Assembly (NCBI GenBank): GCA_030829675.1
Contig: JAURAE010000082.1
Location: forward strand, 1 to 5,456
Source: Schleiferiaceae bacterium
GTDB taxonomy: Bacteria > Bacteroidota > Bacteroidia > Flavobacteriales > Schleiferiaceae
Reading direction: 5' to 3'
Length of the DNA stretch: 5,456 nucleotides
The notes beneath the pieces are model-generated. The model was not told the origin of the DNA. It saw only the letters and a list, made by a program, of their open reading frames with translations, and made no database searches. Shown here piece after piece: positions 1-5,110 of this stretch; position 1 is the stretch's first letter, and each line of letters starts with the position of its first letter. The position numbers and the translations under genes were made by a program.

Positions 1-386
1 CACGTACCGCTACGGCAGGTGCGCGTGATGCGAAGGCGGGAGCCTTCATCGATGTGATGATCCGCGATTGCTATTACCCTGATATGCAGGCAAAATTGAA
101 CGCAGGTATTCAAGAGATTGCGGTGCAAGGCAAGAAAGCCATCGGCCGTCCTTTTGAAGAAGCCACTCAGATGCAACGTGAGGAATTCTTGCGCGGCTAC
201 GATGAGGCGGCCCATGAAGATGGCGACCACTTCTTCCGCACCATTAAGGATTTGACCTTGCTGTGCTACTTCACCTCGGAGGAAGCTGCGGCTGATGGTG
301 TGGTGAACTATAACCCCGTACCTACCCGCTATGATGGATGTGCACCCGTAGATGAAAATACGAAGGTGTTCTACGCCAACATATAA
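1..386 (+). CDS. Gluconate 2-dehydrogenase subunit 3 family protein, 3' part (5' truncated by window edge)
   Basis: The reading frame is open from base 3 to the TAA at 384-386. The ATG at 54 lies inside the conserved domain, so the true start is left of the window. The translated part (127 residues) runs from a segment with F-I-D-V-M-I-R-D-C-Y-Y, through a helical middle, to F-F-R-T-I-K-D-L-T-L-L-C-Y-F-T-S-E-E and a final P-T-R-Y-D-G-C. This order (DxMIxDCY, FFxxIKxLTxxxYFTSE, YxGC) is characteristic of the family. Members are small exported subunits, often Tat-dependent, that partner an FAD-containing GMC-type sugar or alcohol dehydrogenase in the periplasm, and the catalytic subunit is usually encoded next door. 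That partner and the signal peptide would both lie to the left and are not visible. A strong terminator starts 29 bases after the stop, so this is the last gene of its operon. The family call is from recognised motifs; the substrate is unknown. Confidence 0.85.
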   Translation, partial: RTATAGARDAKAGAFIDVMIRDCYYPDMQAKLNAGIQEIAVQGKKAIGRPFEEATQMQREEFLRGYDEAAHEDGDHFFRTIKDLTLLCYFTSEEAAADGVVNYNPVPTRYDGCAPVDENTKVFYANI

Positions 387-414
387 TCACAGAAGCGAAA
401 GGTTGTTTGTGAAG

Positions 415-442
415 CCCCGCCCTACAAGGCGGGGTTTTTTTT
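415..442 (+). terminator. Rho-independent terminator (copy 1 of a duplicated terminator)
   Basis: Perfect 7-bp GC stem (CCCCGCC at 415-421 with GGCGGGG at 428-434), loop CTACAA, then eight T (435-442). It sits 29 bases after the gluconate dehydrogenase subunit stop. The opposite strand has no T-run, so it works only on the + strand. An identical 28-base copy is at 606-633. Confidence 0.93.
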
Positions 443-504
443 ATGGGCTTTTCAGGGACCAATTTTTGTCTTCCATTTGTTCCGGCCACCAAAAAAATCC
501 GCCC

Positions 505-512
505 TAACTTTG
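505..512 (+). promoter_or_regulatory. Bacteroidota-type -7 element in the 387-686 gap
   Basis: TAACTTTG matches TAnnTTTG exactly and is followed by CACC. The best upstream -33 candidate is TTTG at 476-479, but the 25-base spacing is longer than the usual 19-21 or so, so the call rests mainly on the -7 box. Transcription would begin near 518-520, between the two terminators. Confidence 0.45.
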
Positions 513-518
513 CACCAA

Positions 519-633
519 GCCCTTGATCTAGATGAAATATGAGCATGTAGGACCTAGTCCTCTTTAACATACGCAGTCCGGTTTCAACGGTTTAAGTGTT
601 ACGAACCCCGCCCTACAAGGCGGGGTTTTTTTT
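519..633 (+). ncRNA. Candidate small RNA or leader RNA between twin terminators
   Basis: The stretch 387-686 holds no recognisable protein gene. A -7 element at 505-512 and a complete terminator at 606-633 would define a transcript of about 115 nt. Inside it a small hairpin (AGGAC at 549-553, loop CTA, GTCCT at 557-561) is visible, together with an 11-codon frame (532-567, ATG to TAA) of no recognisable meaning. No known RNA family is recognised. Alternatively this is the 5' leader of the lipoprotein-like gene at 687, with the terminator acting as an attenuator, because I see no good promoter between 634 and 686. The boundaries are inferred from the promoter and terminator only. Confidence 0.3.
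606..633 (+). terminator. Rho-independent terminator (copy 2)
   Basis: The 7-bp stem (606-612 with 619-625), loop CTACAA and eight T (626-633) are identical over 28 bases to 415-442, while the flanking sequences differ. No protein gene ends just upstream. It therefore terminates either a non-coding transcript or the leader of the gene that starts 54 bases downstream. Confidence 0.9.
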
Positions 634-686
634 GTCTCGAACAATCTCAAGGTTAGTGCGTTAAGAAAACCTAACACCTCATCATT

Positions 687-1151
687 ATGAACGGACGTAA
701 ATCATTTTTATGGCTACTACCCTTGTTGGGCGTACTGTTTTTTGTGTGCTGTGAAGGGAATTTGGAGCAAGCGGAATTGATCCCAGAAAAGGGGCCTATT
801 GAGTGCTTTGATTACCTCTACCCCATCCAAGTCGTTTTTGACGGTGATACCCTTTCAGTCGTTTCTTTTGAGCAGTACAAAGACCTGCACACCAGATGCG
901 ACGAGGTGTTCAACGAATTCACGCCGGGACTTGATCCCAAGGGGCGCGATTCCAACAACAGAATTCCAACTGGAAAAGGCCATACGACGGCGACATCTGA
1001 CCCTTACGGGGATTGTCCGAGAGAAAACGATCCTTGGTGCGGTGAGATGATTTTCCCATTAACTATAGCGAACGTTCCGGGGCTCGAAGGAGAGATCGAG
1101 GTACCGAACGACAGTACGTTGCAGTACTACCGCTGGATAGTGTGCGATTAA
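687..1151 (+). CDS. Exported Cys-rich protein, probable lipoprotein, unknown function
   Basis: This 154-residue protein begins M-N-G-R-K, followed by a hydrophobic segment (residues 7-20) that ends in C21-C22. That is an export signal with an imperfect lipobox (F-F-V-C), so lipidation is likely but not certain. The mature part has a segment around residues 38-64 (C-F-D-Y-L-Y-P-I-Q-V-V, then F-D-G-D-T-L-S-V-V-S-F-E-Q-Y). It resembles the 'CFxxxYPV...DGxxxTVxSxEE' segment seen in many uncharacterised Bacteroidota lipoproteins. A polar, Gly/Asn/Pro-rich stretch (80-118) follows, then a closing strand region. Cysteines 40, 71, 110, 118 and 153 could form disulphides outside the cytoplasm. No catalytic motif is seen. 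The ATG at 687 is the only start that keeps the signal segment intact, and there is no Shine-Dalgarno sequence. A terminator follows the stop by 44 bases. The gene stands alone and converges with cysH. I do not recognise a named family. Confidence 0.72.
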   Translation: MNGRKSFLWLLPLLGVLFFVCCEGNLEQAELIPEKGPIECFDYLYPIQVVFDGDTLSVVSFEQYKDLHTRCDEVFNEFTPGLDPKGRDSNNRIPTGKGHTTATSDPYGDCPRENDPWCGEMIFPLTIANVPGLEGEIEVPNDSTLQYYRWIVCD

Positions 1152-1195
1152 ATTGTGCTAACGATACAAGAATGCATGTCGTAGATTTCGAGAAG

Positions 1196-1227
1196 CCCGG
1201 TCTCCTAATGGATCGGGTTTTTCTTTT
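1196..1227 (+). terminator. Rho-independent terminator of the Cys-rich protein gene
   Basis: 7-bp stem with one G-T wobble (CCCGGTC at 1196-1202, GATCGGG at 1211-1217), 8-base loop, then a T-rich tail (1218-1227, nine T in ten). It lies between two convergent genes and faces the + strand. No equivalent T-tailed hairpin is seen for cysH on the other strand. Confidence 0.83.
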
Positions 1228-1256
1228 GGGGCCAATTCTTATAAATCGTCCAAGAC

Positions 1257-1931
1257 CTACAAATGCAACCCACACTCGGTCTTCGGGCTGTTGTTCCAGC
1301 GGCCCTTGCGACCCTTGCCGGGCTTGGTGCAATGCGTGCAGCCTATGCTGAAATACCCCTTCGACTGTAGGGGATGGAACGGCAAAAGGTGGTCCTTAAT
1401 GTAGGCTTCGCGCTGCTCACGACTCACGTCAAGCAAAGGGTAAAACTTAAGGATGCCGCCGCGCTCTTCGAAGATGTCTAAGGTGGAGCGGTGGTCGCTT
1501 TGCCAACTCATCAAGCCGCTCACCCAAACTTTATGTTCCTCTTTGAGCTTTTCCAGAGGTTCCACTTTGTTGATGGTGCAACAATAATCCGGGTCCTTGG
1601 TCCAAGTCTGATCTGTCGTGGTAAACTCGTGTTTCCAATCCTCCGCCTTTACCTCACGGACTTGGAGATTGTAGACCTTCGTGAGGTACTCTTTGTACAC
1701 CAGCGTTTCCTCAAAATGGTAGCCAGTATTGATGAACAGTACCTCTTGTTCCGGCTGGTAGACCGAGAACAAATGCAGTAAATACGCACTTGTGGCGGCA
1801 AATGAGCTGGTCAACATGACCTCCTCGCGGGCGAAGATTCGATAGAGTTCGGTGATGCGTTGCTCGGGTTGGAGCAATCTAAATTTAGCGTTGAGCTCTT
1901 TAAGATCAAGCTCGGTGGATGTTTCGGACAT
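1257..1931 (-). CDS. cysH: Adenylylsulfate (APS) reductase, thioredoxin-dependent, CysH family
   Basis: This 224-residue cytoplasmic enzyme reduces activated sulfate (APS or PAPS) to sulfite in assimilatory sulfate reduction. The N-terminal half holds the PP-loop-like nucleotide-binding segment S-S-F-A-A-T-S-A-Y-L-L-H-L (42-54) and N-T-G-Y-H-F-E-E-T (68-76). Then come C117-C118, the V-W-V-S-G-L-M-S-W-Q-S-D-H-R-S segment (135-149), C198-x-x-C201, and the C-terminal E-C-G-L-H with catalytic C220. The CC plus CxxC set is known to ligate a [4Fe-4S] cluster and marks the APS-using type, whereas enterobacterial PAPS reductases lack it. Substrate preference is inferred from this. Length and residue order are complete. 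The ATG at 1929-1931 fits a promoter at 1959-1989 with a leader of about 20 nt. No other sulfate-assimilation gene (cysD, cysN, cysI) lies alongside, so it appears to be transcribed on its own. The inverted repeats over the promoter suggest regulation. Confidence 0.93.
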   Translation of the reverse strand: MSETSTELDLKELNAKFRLLQPEQRITELYRIFAREEVMLTSSFAATSAYLLHLFSVYQPEQEVLFINTGYHFEETLVYKEYLTKVYNLQVREVKAEDWKHEFTTTDQTWTKDPDYCCTINKVEPLEKLKEEHKVWVSGLMSWQSDHRSTLDIFEERGGILKFYPLLDVSREQREAYIKDHLLPFHPLQSKGYFSIGCTHCTKPGKGRKGRWNNSPKTECGLHL

Positions 1932-1943
1932 TTCTAACAGGGG

Positions 1944-1969
1944 ATTTGTCTAACGTGACAAATATCACG
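1944..1969 (-). promoter_or_regulatory. Two overlapping inverted repeats at the cysH -7 region, putative operator
   Basis: ATTTGTC (1944-1950), six bases, GACAAAT (1957-1963) is a perfect 7-bp inverted repeat. It interlocks with a second perfect one, CGTGA (1954-1958), six bases, TCACG (1965-1969). The second has the half-site and spacing layout of Crp/Fnr-family sites (TGTGA-N6-TCACA). Both cover the -7 element (1959-1966) and the expected start point, a position that suits a repressor. Protein binding is inferred, not shown. Confidence 0.45.
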
Positions 1970-1989
1970 CTTTTTATGTTGCCACCAAA
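1959..1989 (-). promoter_or_regulatory. cysH promoter, Bacteroidota type
   Basis: On the minus strand, TTTG (1989-1986), a 19-base spacer and GATATTTG (1966-1959) fit the TTTG / TAnnTTTG consensus with one mismatch and the expected spacing. Transcription would begin near 1952, about 20 bases before the cysH ATG. Confidence 0.6.
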
Positions 1990-2055
1990 TACACCTCTAA
2001 GGAGGGAATGAAAAGTTCTTCACTCCTATTTGACCTTATCCCCCGAACTGCCAGA

Positions 2056-2520
2056 TTAAATTTGATACTGTAACCCTACCCCTCCGACCAAAGGAATGAA
2101 CGTTGCTTTAAGGGCTAATCTTTTATATAAGACTTGCTCAACGGTTATGCCACCCACCGGCACGAAATCTGTTTTGAACAAGATTGTTCCCGATAGTGGA
2201 ATAGTAGGATATTGATAAAGCTGTTTTTTATACCCATAAGCAGTCCCCGCCATCATATGAATTGAAGTATTTTTCCAATTATATACTGCAGTCTTATAAC
2301 ATATTGCTATTGTTGGATCTTGGTAAGAATTGACGAAAAACCCCGCCTCTATTCTTCCATAGTTTATAGACATCAAGTGCGTTACCGCAATATCACATCG
2401 GAAATAATGCGTAGTTATTGGAGCGTATGAAAGATAATTATTCGGCTTGCTCCAATGAATTGATCTCTCTTGAGCACTGAGGCTATAGGTAAAGATCAGA
2501 GCAGCTAATATGGTCCTCAT
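2056..2520 (-). CDS. Small exported protein, probable outer-membrane beta-barrel, unknown function
   Basis: This 154-residue protein has a clear signal peptide (M-R-T-I-L-A-A-L-I-F-T-Y-S-L-S-A, cleavage probably after residue 16 before Q-E). The mature part is a series of short alternating polar/hydrophobic strands: 52-64, 70-80, 86-96, 112-118, 121-131 and 134-142. It ends V-G-G-V-G-L-Q-Y-Q-I, a hydrophobic last strand as in small barrels. The segment G-F-F-V-N-S-Y-Q-D-P-T-I-A (60-72) and the closing GVGLQY are reminiscent of small exported barrel-like proteins with an 'xNSYxxPSxYxGY' strand pair, but I cannot name the family. Base composition is unusual: G+C counted over 2221-2400 is 66 of 180 (37%), against 33 of 60 in a cysH sample (1381-1440). 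That makes recent acquisition or relaxed constraint possible. The upstream gene is closed by a terminator, so transcription is probably separate from a promoter close to the ATG. Confidence 0.65.
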   Translation of the reverse strand: MRTILAALIFTYSLSAQERSIHWSKPNNYLSYAPITTHYFRCDIAVTHLMSINYGRIEAGFFVNSYQDPTIAICYKTAVYNWKNTSIHMMAGTAYGYKKQLYQYPTIPLSGTILFKTDFVPVGGITVEQVLYKRLALKATFIPLVGGVGLQYQI

Positions 2521-2528
2521 ATAATGAG

Positions 2529-2536
2529 CAGATTTA
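2529..2536 (-). promoter_or_regulatory. Weak -7-like element before the beta-barrel gene
   Basis: On the minus strand TAAATCTG differs from TAnnTTTG by one base and ends 8 bases before the ATG (2520). It is the only candidate in the 30 bases between the upstream terminator and the start codon. No convincing -33 box is seen. The leader would be nearly absent. Confidence 0.25.
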
Positions 2537-2550
2537 CTTAGTAATGTAAT

Positions 2551-2580
2551 AAAAAAACCTCGACCGCAAGGCGGTCGAGG
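2551..2580 (-). terminator. Strong rho-independent terminator of the NTF2-like gene pair
   Basis: Perfect 10-bp inverted repeat (CCTCGACCGC at 2558-2567, GCGGTCGAGG at 2571-2580) around AAG. On the minus strand it is followed by seven T (A-run 2551-2557 on +). It lies 32 bases past the stop of the 2613-3128 gene and separates it from the beta-barrel gene. Confidence 0.95.
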
Positions 2581-2612
2581 TACTATTGATTCAAGCCAAT
2601 TTGTGTCGATTT

Positions 2613-3128
2613 CTAACTATTTAAGTAGCTTAATGCGGCACCAAAATCACCATAATACATTTGTATTGTAATCTTGCCTTCATCATTTAAGTCAAAGGTT
2701 TCATACATGCGCACTATGGCTGAACGCTCTTCGGTTGAGTCAGTTGCCGCCTTTGTGATTTTTAAAGGAGCATAATAACGAACACTTGCATTTGGCTCTT
2801 GAGTTTTTGAATCCACACCAGGAAGAAGTACCGGTTCTACAAGGAATTCAAAGTCAAAATTTTCCCACAGATACGCATCTTCGGCCTGAAGATCGGCAAG
2901 TCGCATAGTATCAGGCGAGCCATTAAAGTTTGTGTTGACCATGAAGAAATCATCAGCATACATACTATAATCTTGATTCTCACCAGTGAATCCAGCATTG
3001 TTTGCACGAATCACTTCGCAGTTTCTCGCGAAGAGTGCGTCTAACTCAGCGGTTTCGTTAGAAATACACGATGAAAAAACAAGTCCTATTACCATCGGAC
3101 CCATTAGAAAAAGAGATTTATTAGTCAT
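2613..3128 (-). CDS. Single-domain NTF2/SnoaL-like protein, probable lipoprotein
   Basis: This 171-residue protein has a hydrophobic signal segment (5-19) ending V-F-S-S-C21, a near-lipobox that suggests lipid anchoring outside the inner membrane. The rest (about 27-165) reads as one NTF2-like cone fold. A helix (27-42) is followed by Y-A-D-D-F-F-M-V (57-64), A-Y-L-W-E-N-F-D-F-E-F (85-95), and three C-terminal strands with V-R-Y-Y-A-P-L (116-122), R-S-A-I-V-R-M-Y-E-T-F-D-L-N-D-E-G-K (135-152) and I-T-I-Q-M-Y-Y-G (153-160). The same order occurs in both domains of the upstream neighbour: Y-T-E-D, W-W-Q-K-N-F-D-L, then N-x-E-G-K-I-x-x-x-V-N-Y-Y. The two genes are therefore paralogous. They are separated by only 17 bases and share the terminator at 2551-2580, so they are probably one operon. 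NTF2-like folds bind or convert small ligands or serve as assembly domains, and no catalytic residues are evident here. Confidence 0.75.
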   Translation of the reverse strand: MTNKSLFLMGPMVIGLVFSSCISNETAELDALFARNCEVIRANNAGFTGENQDYSMYADDFFMVNTNFNGSPDTMRLADLQAEDAYLWENFDFEFLVEPVLLPGVDSKTQEPNASVRYYAPLKITKAATDSTEERSAIVRMYETFDLNDEGKITIQMYYGDFGAALSYLNS

Positions 3129-3145
3129 TTCAAAAATGGAATTAA

Positions 3146-4039
3146 TTAATTCGCCATATAAATAACCTCGCGATCTACCTTTCCTTCGTCGTTGAAAGAG
3201 TGCGTCATGTGTAAGTATTCACGAGTAGTTTCGCCGGTTTCGGCATCGGTATTATTTACCCACCACCACGAGTAGACTACCCATGATCCTCCGTCACGTG
3301 CATACCATATGGCATCAGGATAGCCAGATTGCTCAAGCTTGCGTTCACTTGTCGAGGCCACTACCGCTTCCCACTGTGCTCTGCGCTCCTCAAGGTTATA
3401 TTTGCCTTTGTGACCTAGTCGATAGAAATCCGCATCTTCTGCAAAGTACCCTTGTAGCTTATTAAGATCACCGGCAGAGAATGACGCAACCATTTCATTG
3501 AGCATGTCGATGAAAGGATGCTCGTCGAAGACGCGACCATTACGGTGTACTCCGAAAGATTCTTGTATTTGAGCAGAAATAGTTTCTCTATCATAGTAGT
3601 TCACCGTCATAGCAATCTTACCCTCTTCATTGACATAATTCGCCGTGTGAAGTGGCCCCTTAACGGTGTCCCCACTTTCTTTATTGATAGCGGTCCAGAT
3701 CATCCAATCTAGCGTCCACGCTCCCTTTTCTCCTTTGTACTGAATGATATCGGGCTGAGCCGGATCCATGTTAGTGATAGTGAGATCAAAGTTCTTCTGC
3801 CACCATTTCATCAAGTTTACCTCTTCATCAATCGTTCCCGGTTCCTCAGATCCTGGATCCCAAATTTTAGCATCCTCTGTATACAAAGCGCGCAGTTCTT
3901 CTTCAGTGCCCGATTCCCAAACGCGGTAAGATTGCGTCACTACATCATAAGCTGGGTGTTCGGAGTATACCACTCCAGATTTCTTTTGTGCCACCGTTAC
4001 CAACGGCAAGCACAAGGCTAGTACAATTACTTTTTTCAT
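3146..4039 (-). CDS. Secreted protein with two tandem NTF2/SnoaL-like domains
   Basis: This 297-residue protein has a classic signal peptide (M-K-K-V-I-V-L-A-L..., cleavage likely after A17 before Q-K-K). Domain 1 spans about 24-153 and domain 2 about 168-296. Each starts with E-H-P (27-29, 173-175), followed by a helix. Then comes Y-T-E-D-A (53-57) or F-A-E-D-A (199-203), a tryptophan-bearing helix (W79-W80; W223), a Trp-rich strand (W108, W112, W115; W253, W258-W260), and the final strand pair N-E-E-G-K (137-141) or N-D-E-G-K (283-287) leading to V-N-Y-Y or V-I-Y-M. This internal repeat is visible by eye. The fold is used by SnoaL-like enzymes and ligand-binding proteins, and the aromatic-rich strands suggest a hydrophobic pocket. 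Function is not identified. It is the first gene of a likely two-gene operon with the single-domain paralogue 17 bases downstream. The ATG at 4037-4039 gives an intact signal peptide. Confidence 0.8.
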   Translation of the reverse strand: MKKVIVLALCLPLVTVAQKKSGVVYSEHPAYDVVTQSYRVWESGTEEELRALYTEDAKIWDPGSEEPGTIDEEVNLMKWWQKNFDLTITNMDPAQPDIIQYKGEKGAWTLDWMIWTAINKESGDTVKGPLHTANYVNEEGKIAMTVNYYDRETISAQIQESFGVHRNGRVFDEHPFIDMLNEMVASFSAGDLNKLQGYFAEDADFYRLGHKGKYNLEERRAQWEAVVASTSERKLEQSGYPDAIWYARDGGSWVVYSWWWVNNTDAETGETTREYLHMTHSFNDEGKVDREVIYMAN

Positions 4040-4185
4040 TGAGTGTTAGTTTTGATTCCTGTATTAAAATACCTCATTATCAACACTTTACAGTGTATCA
4101 AGTGAGACGTCAAAAAACTTAATATCAAAATGAGCCTTAACACTCAGTCAGAATGTATCAATTAGATTTTAGAAAGAGGCTTGGA
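4040..4185 (-). promoter_or_regulatory. Intergenic leader/promoter region of the NTF2-like pair, with several inverted repeats
   Basis: This AT-rich stretch of 146 bases holds ACACT-TTAC-AGTGT (4083-4096) and GTATT-AA-AATAC (4061-4072), both perfect inverted repeats. It also has a long-range inverted repeat, TGAGTGTTA (4040-4048, touching the start codon of the two-domain gene) with TAACACTCA (4139-4147). TGTATCAA occurs twice in direct orientation (4094-4101, 4154-4161). A minus-strand TTG (4101-4099) has a 19-base spacer to TAATGAGG (4079-4072), but that is a poor -7 match, so the promoter is not fixed. No convincing terminator for the upstream gene is seen. Confidence 0.3.
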
Positions 4186-5046
4186 TTAACACCCCTGATG
4201 TAGGTACACTAATTCACCATCGATATAACAAAGAATGCCACCGCTCGCTTCCTGCTTGCCGATGTACACTCCCCAAAAAGGAATAGATACTTGGCGCTCG
4301 TCCAGCATATCCTCAGCGTCCAAAAAGCTCTCCCACTTCAATCCCGGAGCCTCAAGCGACCACTCATCTACCCATCCGATATCATTAGGGATCTCATGGC
4401 CCCATTCCGCTCCACATCCTATCCGAACATCTTCAGCACCTTCCTCGCGAATGACCAAGGATGTACAATACCCAAAATCCAAGAACACCATTTCATCCAC
4501 ACCGTTCCCGTTTAAATCCACATGGGCCGTATCCGATAAATGCAATTCTAGGTTCTCACTGTCCACAGTTGGCTTAAATACAGATTCCTGAGCCTGCTGC
4601 TCATACTGTGTCCCTTCCAAAAAGACATTCGTTTCGAAAATGCTGTCCCCATTACAGAAGAAATACTCATACCATCTGGCCAAGTCCTTTTTCAAAACAA
4701 CATACTCCTGAGTATACTCATTCAACACGGCCAATTCCTTTCGCTCTTCCCAAATCACATCAAGACCCTCCTGCTCAGCACGCTCCATCATTATAGCCTG
4801 AAACTTTTGCTGACGCTCTAGAGCCGTCTTCATGTAATCCTCTCCCCATCTTGCACTATGCGCCGCCCAATCCGCGCTGTCTGGCTGCAAAACAAACAAG
4901 GTCAATTCTGAAATCGAATAATCTGCGGGAGGTGGTGGTGGCGGAACCTCAGATGTAGTTTCTGGGTCCAATTCTATCAATTGCGCCCCAATCACAATCA
5001 AAGTACCAGCTATCAGAATAAAAAAGAGTTTAAAGACGGTTTTCAT
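4186..5046 (-). CDS. Membrane-anchored or exported protein with polyproline linker and FG-GAP/VCBS-like calcium-loop motif
   Basis: The ATG at 5044-5046 gives 286 residues. An in-frame TTG two codons earlier (5050-5052) is less likely because it adds only two residues before an ATG that directly begins M-K-T and a hydrophobic segment. Residues 5-22 form a membrane anchor or uncleaved signal, followed by six prolines (35-40), which suggests a flexible linker. Residues 58-127 are charged and helical (E/K/R/Q-rich, possibly coiled). The C-terminal part contains D177-L-N-G-N-G-V-D-E-M-V-F-L-D, matching the DxNxDGxxD-type loop of FG-GAP/VCBS repeats that binds calcium in beta-propeller and related proteins, with N181 in place of the usual Asp. 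Only one copy is visible, so this is not a full propeller. Five cysteines (131, 194, 211, 273, 286) could form disulphides outside the cytoplasm. It faces away from the dehydrogenase gene, with 64 bases between their starts. No named family is recognised. Confidence 0.75.
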   Translation of the reverse strand: MKTVFKLFFILIAGTLIVIGAQLIELDPETTSEVPPPPPPADYSISELTLFVLQPDSADWAAHSARWGEDYMKTALERQQKFQAIMMERAEQEGLDVIWEERKELAVLNEYTQEYVVLKKDLARWYEYFFCNGDSIFETNVFLEGTQYEQQAQESVFKPTVDSENLELHLSDTAHVDLNGNGVDEMVFLDFGYCTSLVIREEGAEDVRIGCGAEWGHEIPNDIGWVDEWSLEAPGLKWESFLDAEDMLDERQVSIPFWGVYIGKQEASGGILCYIDGELVYLHQGC

Positions 5047-5096
5047 ACTCAAAAGATAATCAATCCCCCCACAAACGCGTTAACCTCCCGTTATCG

Positions 5097-5104
5097 TACA
5101 TTTG
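5097..5104 (+). promoter_or_regulatory. Bacteroidota -7 element directly before the nucleotide-sugar dehydrogenase gene
   Basis: TACATTTG is an exact TAnnTTTG match ending 6 bases before the ATG at 5111. Transcription would therefore begin at or next to the start codon, giving a leaderless or nearly leaderless mRNA. No clear -33 TTG is seen at the expected distance. The region is shared with the divergent minus-strand gene. Confidence 0.5.
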
Positions 5105-5110
5105 AACCCG

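Noticed and set aside
322..570. Open frame on the minus strand overlapping the first terminator
   Set aside because: It runs through the end of the gluconate dehydrogenase subunit gene and a clear terminator, and its translation has no recognisable features.
799..1050. Second plus-strand open frame inside the Cys-rich protein gene
   Set aside because: It is nested in another frame of a gene that has a signal peptide and a terminator; its Ser/Thr/Arg-rich translation looks like an out-of-frame product.
1491..1781. Plus-strand open frame inside cysH
   Set aside because: It lies wholly within a confidently identified CysH gene on the other strand; it is a shadow frame.
2005..2026. 8-bp hairpin (GGAATGAA / TTCACTCC) downstream of the beta-barrel gene
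   Set aside because: No T-run follows on either strand and the stem has a wobble pair, so it is not a credible intrinsic terminator, although it sits where one would be expected.
4061..4101. Promoter for the NTF2-like pair (TTG, 19-base spacer, TAATGAGG)
   Set aside because: The -7 match to TAnnTTTG is poor, so I described the region without fixing a promoter.
4235..4796. Three plus-strand open frames opposite the anchored protein gene
   Set aside because: They are shadows of the minus-strand gene: Ser/Pro/His-rich translations without structure, signal or start context.
5047..5052. TTG start two codons upstream of the ATG for the anchored protein
   Set aside because: The ATG at 5044-5046 directly begins a standard signal segment; nothing supports the TTG.
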